From: Haematococcus lacustris
Lineage: Eukaryota > Chlorophyta > Chlorophyceae > Chlamydomonadales > Haematococcaceae
Assembly (NCBI GenBank): GCA_030144725.1
Contig: JASKMD010000013.1
Coordinates: forward strand, 5,271,605-5,335,604
Direction of reading: 5' to 3'
DNA length: 64,000 nt
Shown here piece after piece: positions 25,698-36,587 of this stretch. Made by a program: the position numbers and the translations under genes. The stretch's first letter is position 1. Each line of letters begins with the position of its first letter. The notes under the pieces are model-generated. The model had not been told where the DNA came from. It did not search any database and was given only the letters and a program-made list of their open reading frames with translations.

Positions 25698-26541
25698 CGT
25701 ACTCTCCTTTTTGATTCGCGAGTCCCGAATATTATAATTAAATACTCGTTCCCGACCCCCAAAAAAATTGTTTACATTTTCCCGATGCAAAAGTTGTAGC
25801 AAAACACAACTTTAACAATGTGGGTGTGCTTGGAAATATTCAAGACAGACATTCCTTGCATACCAAGTCAATCCTCCATGGTTTTGTGTACATGTCACTA
25901 TGTCAAGCCAAGTCCAAGCCACGTCCAAGCCAAGTCACTGCCTCTGGGCAAGGGCACTGTAAATGTGCACCAGGTCACCCTCTAGACTTTGCACTAGATA
26001 GGGCACTGAACCTCCCCCATGAAATCATGGTGCTCCTGTGGTTGCTTGCAGCGTCGGCATATCTCTGCATCCTCCTCTGAGCACTCAAATCTGCGTGCCC
26101 TAGCAGTCACCCATGCCGTAGCCTTCGCCAAGGCAAGCACACCAGTGGCTGACTTGGTGCGGCCAGCCTCCCGAGCTGCTGCCCCAGCTTGCCCAGTCAC
26201 CCTTGCAGCTGACCTGGTGCTGCCAGCCACCCCGCCTGCTGCCCCAGCCTGGCCAACCACCCCAACAGCTGACTTCGTGGGGCCACCCGCTGACTTGCCT
26301 ACTACCCACTCCTTTGATGGAGCATTTCATCGTGTTGGTCAACCCGGCGTAGCAAATTTTCGGCTGCGTCGTCGGCACTGATGCCACGGACCACGAAGAG
26401 GTCCATCGCAACAGCATTTACGCAGGTCAAATAATTGTTTGACCATTTCGCGATACAGAAAAAAACCACATTGTTTACTCGTTCGCGATTTCGCGAGGGC
26501 AAAAAAACGATTCGCGGACGCGAATCAAAAGGGAGAGTACG
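25698..26541. mobile_element. Non-autonomous TIR element (MITE-like)
   Basis: The ends are inverted copies: CCGTACTCTCCTTTTTGATT at the left and, on the other strand from the right, CCGTACTCTCCCTTTTGATT, both continuing into CGCG. The element is about 844 bp with AT-rich subterminal parts and a middle made of diverged ~60-bp repeats (GCTGCCCCAGC...GCTGACTTGGTG-like words, 26130-26300). No coding capacity. I found no convincing target duplication; the TIR contains a TA near its start, so a Tc1/mariner-like origin is possible but unproven. Confidence 0.7.
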
Positions 26542-27213
26542 GTAACTGAACCTCTCTTCTGTTGTTCAAGTATATTTCGGCAGTATCAAGACAACCTATT
26601 TGCTGACGTTGACAGGCTGAGCAACGACTGCTGTGGATGAGAGAAGTTGCGCAAGAGTCTCTTTCATTGACCGCACACAGTATTAACTTGGCTGCCTTGC
26701 AACGCTTCACCTCGCATCACTACAGCTGACAGCTGTAGTAAGCATTTGGCAGGAGGGCAGGTGTGGCAGGAGCTTCAGCTTCCGACGAACAGATCGCATC
26801 ATGCCATGTCCAATCGCAGCTCATGTCATGTCTCGTCTACTACTCTCCCTCGCACATGCTCTCAAGGTGATGTCAGACCAGGTCGTTGCTGGTCGAACGG
26901 AACAAATTCTAACGATCAATAGTGGGTTACTGCTGTCATGTCCATGTGGGCTAGGTAGGCAACAGATGCGCTCCTGGACCCACCCCTCTCAATTGCACTG
27001 CTCTCGCAGAGCACCACCCCATTCCAGGTGTGGTACACAACGCATGCACTGGGCGCACATGTGTGCAAGGCAGCCCACTTCAGATCCCTACAGCGCCCTC
27101 AGCAGGGTGCGCCTCTCCCTTAGCCTCAGCAACTAGACCAGTGCTGAGTCTTCTTGGCATCAGGCCCAGGCCCCGCACTCAAGACCCTCTGCCCCAGCTC
27201 CCCAGCATCAGGC
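26542..27213. other. Intergenic, 3' flank of the translocase gene
   Basis: Between the TIR element and the stop of the minus-strand translocase gene. No gene seen. Confidence 0.5.
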
Positions 27214-30199
27214 TCAGGCCTCCTTCATGCCCTCCATGGTGTTCCCGGTCTCCTGCTGCAGGGCAGTGAACTGCTTGTTCAGGGAGGCGGCGGCACCGAT
27301 CCAGACCAGCACGATGGCCAGCAGGATGCCACCCAGGTAGGGGGTGGAGGCCGCCAGGGAGCCAAAGCCAATGATCATGAACTGCTGGATAAGGGCGCCG
27401 CCAGACTTGCCCAGTGGGTTGCAGATCACGTCAATGGCAGCCTTGCCCTGTGAGCAGCAGAGGGGGCAGAGGGGGCGGTGCAGTGGAGTCAGAACATGCA
27501 CACACAACCACTGTGAGCATCCATGGCTACAGCACACGCACTACAACTCCTCAGTCTAATACAACAGTATCAGAGCTTGCACAAGGCTTACCCTAGTTAC
27601 TTGAACTGAGTTGCACAGCAGCCACTAAGTGCATCCTGAGCTAGTGCCACGACATCACAATAAAACCAAACAGCACTGCGGCTCCACTTCAAATCCCTGT
27701 GCTCCATGCTGTGACTGAGGCTGGCTGGCAGTGCTGCTCAGCACATCTCCTCGCCCCCCTGGCCCACCTTGGTCTTGACCTCGTCCTCCAGGGGGATGTA
27801 GGCCATCTCCTTGCAGGGGTCAAACAGGGAGTACTTGGAGGACTTGGAGAAGATGTTCTGGGCAGCGCCCACCAAGACCGCAGCATACAGGGGCGTTAGC
27901 CCCAGGCTTGCCAGCCAGGGCTTGACGCTGTCGCTGAACAGCACCAGGCTGAAAAAGATGAGGCCGGTGAGCAGCAGCATGACGGGCGTGATGAGGGCGG
28001 CAACTCCCCAGCCAAACTTCTTGAAGATGACGCGGGACAGGAGCATCATAGCAAAGGTCACAATGCCGGTGGCGGTGGAGAACTCGCCCATGAAGGCGGA
28101 GTACTCGTTGGGGTTGGGGAACTGGGCCTTGATCTTGCTCTTCCAGGTCACCTCCACAAGGTTGATGGAGATGCCGTAGGACACCACCTGCAGCAAGCAA
28201 CCCGCCAGAGCATGCGCCTGGTGTTCAGGCCTAGACTTCCTACTTCACCCCGTGTTGCTCTACTGACCATACTGCCACCCACTATGCCACCCTGCAGCAG
28301 GGCAGGAGCTGCTGCCCTCCTACACACATGCCATTGCTTAGGACGCTGTGACAAGTTGAGCAGGCTGGGGATGCAGGTTCCTTAGCTTCCAACCCGCCAT
28401 GGATGAGTACTGCACACGCTGTACGTGAGCCACCACATTAGACTCACCAGCAGGGCAAGGTCACGAATGTAGGGGGAGGCTGCCAGGAAGGCAAAGGACT
28501 CGCCCACGCTCATCTTGGCCTTGACCTTCTTCTTCTTCTCGCGCAGGCTCTTGATCTGGGGCACCACCTTGCGCTGCAGACCCCAGTAGATGGCGGTGAT
28601 GAGGGCGCCACCGATCACCACCATGCCCATGAGGCCGTTCAGGGAGATAGCCCAGCCATCCACGCCAGGAGGCAGGTTGGCACGCACCTGTGAACCACCA
28701 GGTTTAAGTGTGACTCACTGCCAGCCATGCACACGTGCAAGCATCAAGACCGGGCAAGAACCCATAACCATGGTGGTAGCACCAAATCAACATGATTAGC
28801 AGAGTCATGCTTGGAACATACACCTTCACACAAACATACACACCGCAGTGATCCCAAGCTTTCCAGCAATGAACACTCCCTTTTCCCCATTGATAACTTG
28901 CTGCAAACACCATGGCAGCTGTGCCCTGCAGCTCAGCACAACCACACACCAGGGAGAAGTACTTCACGGCCTGGCCAGAGAAGATCAGCGCGACGTTGGC
29001 ACCCAGGCCAAACAGTGGGTAGAACTGGGAGGCCTCCTCAACCGTGGTGATCTGGTTGGCAAAGCCCCAGAACAGGACTGACACAACCACCGACCCCCAC
29101 AGCTCTGCCATCACGTAAAACAGGCAAAACGTCCAGTTACGGATGATGGCAATGGGCCCCGCAAATCGAGCTCCGGCAGACTCCAGAAGGTTCTCGCACC
29201 AAGCTGCACAGACAGGAGGGCAGCTATTCTCAGGTCCATCACTAGCAACTACTACATCAGTGACATCTGAGCTGCAAGCTTATGTGTGTGGGGGGGGGGG
29301 GCGGGGTGCTGTGGGGGGGGGCTGCATGTTGAACTACTGCCAACTTGCCTGTGGGGTGCAGCATGTCCCGCAGGGGGTACATGAAGGCAGCGAAGGAGCC
29401 GAAGAAAATGATGAAAGGGATGATGCACGCGTAGAACAGTGCTTCGGAGCTCAAGACATTCGCGAGCTGCGCAAATCGCACGGTCCACACACAACCAGCT
29501 CCGGATTGAGTTGAGTGGCGGGCTGGACAATGCATCGGTGTTCAGCTCAGACAAGCTGCTCAAGACGGACCTTTGCGTAGCCGATGGTGAAGCCAATCGC
29601 CATTGGCAGGTTGACCCATGTCTTGAGGAAGGGAATAATCTCCGCGCCGGAGCCAGGTGCTGTCACAACCAGCACATCCTGTGCGGCAAGACAGGTGATG
29701 CGATGTGAGGAGGAGGAGCGGACACACATGCAGACTTAAGTCAGCTGTGAGCCAGCGCTGTCTGCACCTTGGTATCGCGAAGGATGGTGTAGTTGAAGAG
29801 AATGCAAAAGAACATGAAGCCAAGCGGGATGATCTTTGCCCAGGTTAGGGCCTCGAAGCCAAAGTACTTCTTGACGGGCGCAGCATCCCCGCTGGAGGCT
29901 GCTTGAGGTGCCACTGACGGCACAATCTCGGCCACTGGCTGGGGCGATGGCGCCAGGAAGGGCCTGGGCAGCTCGCTGCTGCTGCCAGTCAGAGGTGACT
30001 GCGAACAGGATCGCCGGATTTGCTAGGCTCGCCTCCAATCAGGACCAATATATGCTTGAGCGGCACGAAATCCTGATCAGCGCACCTTGTATGGGCCCGC
30101 TGCGGACACCCTGACTACGCGAGGGGCCAGGTTGGGCGCAGCCCGTCGAGTTCGGAGAGACGACAGACCGAGCTGGGGTTTCATCAGGAGGCTGGCCAT
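27214..30199 (-). CDS. Plastid ATP/ADP translocase (NTT/AATP family)
   Basis: Eight exons: 30199-30086, 29998-29768, 29678-29571, 29466-29349, 29203-28950, 28687-28448, 28187-27768 and 27447-27214 (stop TGA), 572 residues. The start MASLLMKPQLGLSSLRTRRA gives a typical stroma-targeting peptide (Ser/Arg-rich, few acidic residues). Family blocks are plain: KIIPLGFMFFCILFNYTILR, FIIFFGSFAAFMYPLRDMLH, FCLFYVMAELWGSVV, FWGFANQITTVEEA, FYPLFGLGANVALIFSGQ, VEVTWKSKIKAQFPNPNEYS and KSSKYSLFDPCKEMAYIPLE. These belong to the TLC-type nucleotide transporters of the plastid inner envelope, shared with Chlamydia-like bacteria, which exchange cytosolic ATP for stromal ADP; about 11-12 hydrophobic segments are present. 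The fourth intron uses a GC donor (CAG|GCAAGT). C-terminal tail is short and hydrophilic. Confidence 0.94.
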
Positions 30200-30704
30200 G
30201 GTGGTAGCTCGGGAGAGGCGCGGGGTATGAAAGGCTGTGCGCCCACCGCACGTTTGCCCTCCAATCCTTAACGACCAAGTCAACGACCAGCCCAAACCTC
30301 CAACATGTTTATGGGTGCCGCCATCGTCGGTCCCTGATGATGTACTCGATGATTCATGACTGTGGTAAGCGACCTTGGTGGCCCAATCCCCTTACCCTAC
30401 TCTAAGCCTTGATACACCAACAATACCGCAGGCTACATGCGGAGGGTTTGTCGAAACCCTTGGAACCGCATTGACGCGCCAGCCCACTCGGCTGCCGTAA
30501 TGACATTCAAGAAGCGCAAGCACATCGCGTGTGGACCTAGCGCCTCGGCTAGCCATGGCGCAGGTGACACGCGATACGCCTCCTCGCGTCACTTCACCAC
30601 TTACAAGCATTGAAGTTTGCATGTTACCTGCAGCAGAGGCCCAGGCTGGGCACCTAGAAGCATGGCAGCTGGCAGGCAGAGCAGGCAGTACAGGCCCCAC
30701 ATCT
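30200..30704. other. 5' flank of the translocase gene
   Basis: Upstream region of the minus-strand translocase up to the right end of Fanzor copy F2. No other gene seen. Confidence 0.5.
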
Positions 30705-31017
30705 CAGCCCTCTTGTCCCTCACTAGGGCCTCCATTTGAGCCAGATTAGAAGTACCCACCAGCAGCCACTAGCAGTCAGCTGTGACACGCCCTGAGGAAA
30801 TTTCAAATTTTGACGAACGGAGCCCATAGGCCACGGAAAGCAGTTGCGCCTGCTGCATTGCAATCGTCCTTTTGCGCTGTATCCTGCTGATGGTTGTGCC
30901 TGGCCTGAAGCCTGTGGCGCCCTCCACTTAAAATGTGCTTGAGACGCAAGCTTGCTATTGGGTGCTAGCTGTTGTAAGGTCGTACGGGTCAGAATGCCTA
31001 TCGCAGCACCGTGCAGC

Positions 31018-31575
31018 ATCACGTGACGGTCCAGCCGAGCGCGACGGTGGCGGGAGGTGCATCTATAGTCCTAGTTATATCTAGTAAGTGGCGCAGCACC
31101 ATCAAAGCGGCATGCCCCATGCCTCGACTGACCGGAATTCGGTGTTCCTGTGACTGGCGCCAGGCACTAGCAAGGGCTCCATCCGCGACCATTGTCACAC
31201 ACATGTGTCCGTGGCAAACACATTTACACAATAGGTAAGGTTGCTGCAACATGCAAGTGAGGTGTGAGTGACAACTTCACAACAAGCCCATGGCACGCCC
31301 AGCCATGCCACAGCCATGTTTACTAATGAAATGGTATGCCACTTAGCTAGTGGCCTACTTGCACCCAAATGGAACTACAACCCAAGTTTCATTTGGCGCT
31401 GACGATGCGTACAACACTAACATGGGTATGTAACCCCCCAAGCTCATGTCCTCTCACTACCACCATGTGCCATCCTATTCGGCTGCAGGAAGGCATGCCG
31501 AGGTGTCTCTGTTGAGGTGTGTGATGGCAAGCATGGGTCTAGTTGGTGACAGGTGACATGTGCACCGCCAGAGCA
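31018..31575. repeat. Left arm of ~558-bp inverted repeat
   Basis: Begins ATCACGTGACGGTCCAG and ends GCACCGCCAGAGCA; its reverse complement is found at 33143-33701 with scattered substitutions and small indels. Confidence 0.93.
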
Positions 31576-32680
31576 TCCAACCAGTCAGCTATGTGCATGT
31601 TCTGCACTGGCTTCACGGTGGGCTGCCCATTGCCCACCACAGCCCACAACTCTTTCAGCTGGTTTTTTTTACAGCAAGCTTGGCATTGGTTGCATGCTTG
31701 CTTGTTGGCATGATCACAGAGGTGGACCGCTGCCTTGTTAGCTGCAATCGCAGGTGGCGCACCTGCCGCCGCAGTGCCTCTGCTGCCTCATCCACGTTTG
31801 ACTTCACCCGGGCTGGTAGAGGCGCAGAGGGTGGAGGAGGTGGCAGCGGCAGCGGCGGATGTGATAGCAGTGGGGCAAAGTGAGGCTGCAGAGGGGGGGA
31901 CGGAGTGGAGGAGGAGAATGCTTGGAGGAGGAGGAGTTGAGTGGGGTGTTGGTTCAGTGCTGGGAGGTGGTGAAAGGTGGCCGGCAAGCGGACAGCCGGT
32001 AGGTAAGGGAGAGCATGAGCTGCCCACGGTTGCTTCTGGCCATGGGATGCTAGGAAGGCCTGAGCATCTGGAGGCAAGCTGTCTACACGAGATGTGTCAT
32101 TGAATTGCCACAGCTGCCCGTTGACCGATAGAATGCTGCACGCACAACAAGAGGGGCATCTGACTTGAGTGCAAGTGAGAGCTAGTGCATGTCAGTGCAT
32201 GTGAGCGATTGTTGATGTTGAGGTACCTTACCATGAAGCTTGGCGGTTTAAAGGTGACATTGGTTCCTTGGTAAGGCTGTGTAGCAGAGGAGAAGGGTCC
32301 TGCATGACGAGCAAGATCGAGGCAGGGTTGAGGGCTGAAGTTGTTGTTTGTGGTAGCCGTTCTCTACCTGCTGTCGTACAAGCATTTCATTGTTTTGTTG
32401 TTCATTGTTTCATTAAGGAGCTTTGTAAGTACCAACCTGTCGCTCAGCTTTGGTGTCGCCCCCTGCCCAGCAAGTTGTAGGCCGTGCGTTTGTGCCCTTT
32501 AATCCTGCAAGAAACACACAAAAATAGCATGCACCATGGGGCATGCACCCTGCAACAAGGAGGTCTACAGGAACATGTGAACAAACAAACATATGATGCA
32601 TGGTCACTAACCTTTAACCGTGATTGTGTGGCGGGCCCCTCGCTGCTGCCGGACACTGGGCGTTGTGCGGCAGTTGCAGC

Positions 32681-33142
32681 CACATGCGCCAGCCCAGCCC
32701 CCTGCCCCCGCAGCCCTGCCCCTCCCTGCCCCTTGCTGCTGCCAGCTGCCAGGATGGTGGGTGGACGCCGGGGAGGATCTGCAGCCACATGCGCCAGCCC
32801 AGCCCCCTGCCCCTGCAGCCCTGCCCCTCCCTGCCCCTTGCTGCTGCCAGCTGCCAGGATGGTGGGTGGACGCCGGGGAGGACCTGCAGCCACATGCGCC
32901 AGCCCAGCCCCCTGCCCCTGCAGCCCTGCCCCTCCCTGCCCCTTGCTGCTGCCAGCTGCCAGGATGGTGGGTGGACGCCGGGCAGGACCTGCAGCCACAT
33001 GCGCCAGCCCAGCCCCCTGCCCCTGCAGCCCTGCCCCTCCCTGCCCCTTGCTGCTGCCAGCTGCCAGGATGGTGGGTGGACGCCGGGGAGGACCTGCAGC
33101 CACATGCGCCAGCCCAGCGCCCTGCCCCTGCAGCCCTGCCCC
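32681..33142. repeat. 105-bp tandem repeat array, about 4.3 copies
   Basis: The word CACATGCGCC recurs at 32681, 32786, 32891, 32996 and 33101, an exact 105-bp period with few substitutions. Because 105 is divisible by three, several frames on both strands stay open; these are not taken as genes. Confidence 0.95.
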
Positions 33143-33701
33143 TGCTCTGGCGGTGCACATGTCACCTGTCACCAACTAGACCCATGCTTGCCATCACACA
33201 CCTCAACAGTGACACCTCGGCATGCCTTCCTGCAGCCGAATAGGATGGCACATGGTGGTAGTGAGAGGACATGAGCTTGGGGGGTTACATACCCATGTTA
33301 GTGTTGTACGCATCGTCAGCGCCAAATGAAACTTGGGCTGTAGTTTCATTTGGGTGCAAGCAGGCCATTAGCTAAGTGGCATACCATTTCATTAGTAAAC
33401 ATGGCTGTGGCATGGCTGGGCGTGCCATGGGCTTGTTGTGAAGTTGTCACTCACACCCCACTTGCATGTTGCAGCAACCTTACCTGTTGTGTAGATGGGT
33501 TTGCCACGGACACATGTGTGTGACACTGGTCGCGGATGGAGCCCTGGCTAGTGCCTGGCGCCAGTCAGAGAAACACCGAGTTCTGGTCAGTCAAGGCATG
33601 GGGCATGTCGCGTTTATTGGTATTACGCCACGTACCTGAGCAAACTAGGACTATAGATGCACCTCCGGCTCCTGTTGCGCTCGACTGGACAGTCACGTGA
33701 T
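33143..33701. repeat. Right arm of ~558-bp inverted repeat
   Basis: Partner of the left arm at 31018-31575; could pair with it in single-stranded DNA or a read-through transcript. Confidence 0.93.
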
Positions 33702-34299
33702 TTTGCAACGCGTCGCTGGAACAATTTGTGCGATGCCTAGTGATAGAGACCACTATTATAAGCTCATCCGCGAGGGAACATGTTCGCCCACCACCATCGC
33801 GGCCGTACTAGAGGCCAGCGACACAGACACGGCTTGAGCTATAGAGCAGGATGGTGCAAACGTGATGTCCTGGGGTGGCCTGTGTGACCCAAACTGACCC
33901 ATGCGAACATTTTATCAGGCGTGTCACAGCTGACTAGCAGCCACTAGCAGCCACTAACTAGACCCGGCTCAAACAGTGTTATTGGGCTGTGTGGAGTAAA
34001 CCCAGTGCACATGGCACATGAGCCGCCTACCACCTACACTATTGCCTGACCCGAGGGCCATGATGTAGAGTTGGCATGACCAAACATGCACTAATTGTAA
34101 GCTGATGACAGCTCAACAAAGGGGGCACACATTACTGTGCCTCAGGAGGTTGCTGCTGCTGCTCCTGGGCCTTGGGGGGCTTGTCTCGCAGCCGCTTGTA
34201 GCCCAGGCCAGGGTACTCCTTGCCCTTGGCTGGCAGAGCTCCCTGGTCTGGCCAGTAGCACAGCTCCAGCTCCAGCGCCAGCCCAGCCTATGAAAGTGA

Positions 34300-34907
34300 T
34301 AGAGAGGCCCGGGGGTCAGGGTCAGCTGCAGGGGAAGGTGGTGCTTGCGAATGAGTTCCTCACCAGCCGGGTCAGCTCAGCTGTGGATGGTCATCAGCAG
34401 TGTTAGCAGTGCGACAGCAGCAGCTGGGCCAAGACCAGCCCCAGCCCGAGGACTGGGCGCCACCAGCAGGGTCAGTGCTGCTGCACCCAGCCTTCAGCAA
34501 GCGAGCCCACAAGCAAGTGTGGGGCCTCATGTGCTTCACTGTCGTGCCCCCATACATCCTGCCACAGCCCCCACAGCCAGCTTAGCGCACTGGATGGCAA
34601 TGCTGGCAAGGCGATGCTGGCCTGCGATGCTGGCCTGCGATGCTGGCCTGGCAAGGCAATGCAAGGCAGCCAAGCAGCCTCAGAGCCTGGGCCTAGCATT
34701 CCCCCAACAGCCAAGTGTACTAAGGTTGAGCAGGCAGCCAAGGCTACCCAGCCTGCCAAGCCTTGCAAGGGCAAGCAAGCCTACACCCCCCTTCCACACC
34801 AGCCGTCAGGCAGGTGGTTTGACAGGGACACCAATGCAGCATTAAACTGCGATGCATTAGGGAGGGCAGGTGCCCACCCCTGGAGCTGTGCTGGTGTCCT
34901 AGCATGA
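34300..34907 (+). pseudogene. Fanzor-like copy F2b, C-terminal region, inverted relative to F2a
   Basis: Plus strand. The piece begins with KVVLANEFLTSRVSSAVDG, the counterpart of VVLVDEHLTSRVSSAVNG in copy F3 but with Asp changed to Asn, and then meets a TAG at 34407. In shifted frames come VWGLMCFTVVPPY (the counterpart of VRGLMWCPVVAPR) and finally SGRWFDRDTNAALNCDALG, the RuvC-III DRDxNAAxN block, ending at a stop at 34905-34907. It is more diverged than the other copies, so it may represent a second subfamily. Stops and frame changes make it non-functional. Its 3' flank does not match the conserved tail of F1-F3. Confidence 0.75.
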
Positions 34908-35400
34908 AGGCCCTGTGCAGCCCTGACACCAGGCTGGGCAAGCGTCTCTGTAATCCCCAAGATCAAGCCCAGTGTCATCGCAGCCATGGTGGCATCATGG
35001 TGAAGCAGGCATCAGGTTCTTAGCCGTGCGCTGTTTGATAACGTTACCCTGTGCACCTCAACTAACAGCTTGCCTGCACCAAAGCATGTGCCCTTGCATC
35101 CCAGCCATATGATGAGAAGGTGACAGGGATATGCCCTTTACGCCAAGCCGCCTTCGCTTTTCCTGCTTGGGCTTAGCCGCGCTCTTCTTCGTCTCATATC
35201 TTTTCATTCCGACGTAACGTACGTACGAGGCAGATGCTGACGCACGGAGCTGCCACCGCGAAGAAGACATTACTGTCTGGGACCGACACCCGCAACAACA
35301 ACAACAACCTGCACTCGATGACATGGACATGTGACAACGAGTAAGATACAGAAGCTATAGTGCCGCCTTGCGTTAAGACGCCCAGACAGTCGTCGGCGCC
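34908..35400. other. Flank between Fanzor copy F2b and the coiled-coil gene
   Basis: No gene supported. A CAA repeat lies near 35290-35305. Confidence 0.45.
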
Positions 35401-36062
35401 ATGCGCTCACTGCTGCTGCAATGCTGGTGGGCATGGCTTGCGTTCACGTATTGGTCCCTGTATTGGTCCCTCGTGGCCCCAACGAGCATGGCCGTCAGGA
35501 TGATGTTGCTGGTACCTCGTTACATTCTGAAGCGAGTGGGCCAGGTATATGGTGCAGTCAGCATTCAGGCTCCGCGCATTGGTAGCTTTATCACGCCCCG
35601 TATACTGGGCGCGTAGGTGGCTATAGCAACTTTCCGTTTGCGCCGCACTGGGGTCCAGGTAAGCGACCGGCTTGCACACCGACTGGCTTGCACCCATGCA
35701 CCTCATCCCCATTCATCTGTTGTCCATACCCAGGAGAAGGTTTATGATCAGGCTCCGACGGGTGACCAACAAGCAACAACTACCCAGCTACAACGTTTGC
35801 AGCAGGAGGTGCAAGAGCAGAAGATGGAGATTCAGGTGCAGGACGCCCTGCCAATGCTAATGTATTTGCCTATGCCTTGCTTACTAGGTTGTGTTGGCCT
35901 GTGCAGGAGCTGTGCATGCAGCTTCAGGCATCTAAAGCCCAAAAGAAAGCTACGTGCAGCAAGTACAAGTTGGCTCGAAAGTTAAACCAAGAGCTGGAGG
36001 TGGCTCTGCAGGACATGGATGCAATGCTGAAAGCGGGTGGGCATATGCTAGAGTTTGCATAA
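35401..36062 (+). CDS. Small membrane-anchored coiled-coil protein, unknown
   Basis: Four exons close in frame: 35401-35544, 35617-35658, 35734-35835 and 35907-36062 (stop TAA), 147 residues. All junctions are GT-AG in phase 0 (CAG|GTATAT, TAG|GTGGCT, CAG|GTAAGC, CAG|GAGAAG, CAG|GTGCAG, CAG|GAGCTG). Residues about 7-27 are strongly hydrophobic and aromatic (WWAWLAFTYWSLYWSLVAP), a signal anchor or membrane segment. From about residue 75 a heptad-like Leu/Gln/Glu pattern (TQLQRLQQEVQEQKMEIQEL and KLARKLNQELEVALQDMDAM) indicates a coiled coil. This resembles small BAP31-like or tail-type ER proteins only in layout, so I give no function. The third intron is short (71 bp) and could be retained. 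Confidence 0.72.
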
Positions 36063-36587
36063 ATGCCTTCAATACCAGCATTTATGACACACTCTTGCAT
36101 AGCCAGCATTTGCCACACTCGTGGGTTTTGCTATCAGCCCAATCGTCGTAGCAGCTGGCACCAATCAGCTGAGGCCTTGCTATACGAAAAACCTCCGCAG
36201 GTCAAACACAACATCACACATTGAAGCTTTGTATGTGACATTCTCCACCATAGCGTCACCACAGAATGATTGTCACCAATGCATGTGACCTGCAAGAGCC
36301 CTGTCAGCGGCAAGGTGCACTCACAGCCACTTCCAATGGCCTGATGACGCTGGAGTGCTCGCTCCTAGCTGCACACCCTCAAACCACAGCAACTGCGACG
36401 TAGCACACACGTTGACAATAGTAGTAATAGTAGGAGTAAGGCAGTGCCTCAGTCTGAGTATAACTGTCAGTGGTATGTCGGGGGTATAACTGTCAGGGCT
36501 CTCATGATGCACACGTTGCCATCATTTCAGCAACGTTTGTTGTTGTAGACAGCATCATTACCTTGACCATACAAACCATCGTCACCA
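36063..36587. other. Intergenic
   Basis: 3' flank of the coiled-coil gene; a direct repeat of GTATAACTGTCAG lies near 36458-36497. No gene seen. Confidence 0.45.

Larger units (their letters stand above)
30776..33932. mobile_element. hAT-like element, copy C, with long internal inverted arms
   Basis: Termini TCAGCTGTGACACGCCCTGA (left) and, on the other strand from the right, TCAGCTGTGACACGCCTGAT. Perfect 8-bp target duplication ACTAGCAG at 30768-30775 and 33933-33940. The uninterrupted site is visible in Fanzor copy F3 (about 38978-39005). Inside are two inverted arms (31018-31575 and 33143-33701, about 558 bp each, high identity) around a 1.57-kb middle with low-complexity sequence and a 105-bp tandem array. 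No transposase-length reading frame. The termini differ from those of elements A and B, so this is a separate family. Confidence 0.88.
30705..34285 (-). pseudogene. Fanzor-like copy F2a, C-terminal piece plus 3' tail, split by element C
   Basis: Minus strand. The coding piece 34285-34132 encodes WPDQGALPAKGKEYPGLGYK, then RLRDKPPKAQ and a Gln run to PPEAQ and a TAA, nearly identical to copies F1 and F3 and without F3's early stop. The non-coding tail runs 34131-33941, is interrupted by a hAT-like element (30776-33932), and ends at 30705 with the same terminal sequence as F1 and F3 (CAGCCCTCTTGTCCCTCACT on the plus strand). Everything upstream of the last 50 codons is missing; the copy breaks off at 34285 and is joined to an inverted piece, F2b. 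Confidence 0.82.

Noticed and set aside
32681..33142. Possible CRISPR-like array
   Set aside because: The copies are contiguous 105-bp tandem repeats with no unique spacers, in a eukaryotic transposon.
32444..33274. Several overlapping ~200-residue frames with 35-residue repeats on both strands
   Set aside because: The 105-bp tandem repeat is a multiple of three, so all frames stay open; there is no family resemblance.
30776..33932. Element C as a Mutator-like element because of its long inverted repeats
   Set aside because: The long arms are internal; the true ends are short and flanked by an 8-bp duplication, which fits hAT better than the 9-11 bp of Mutator-like elements.
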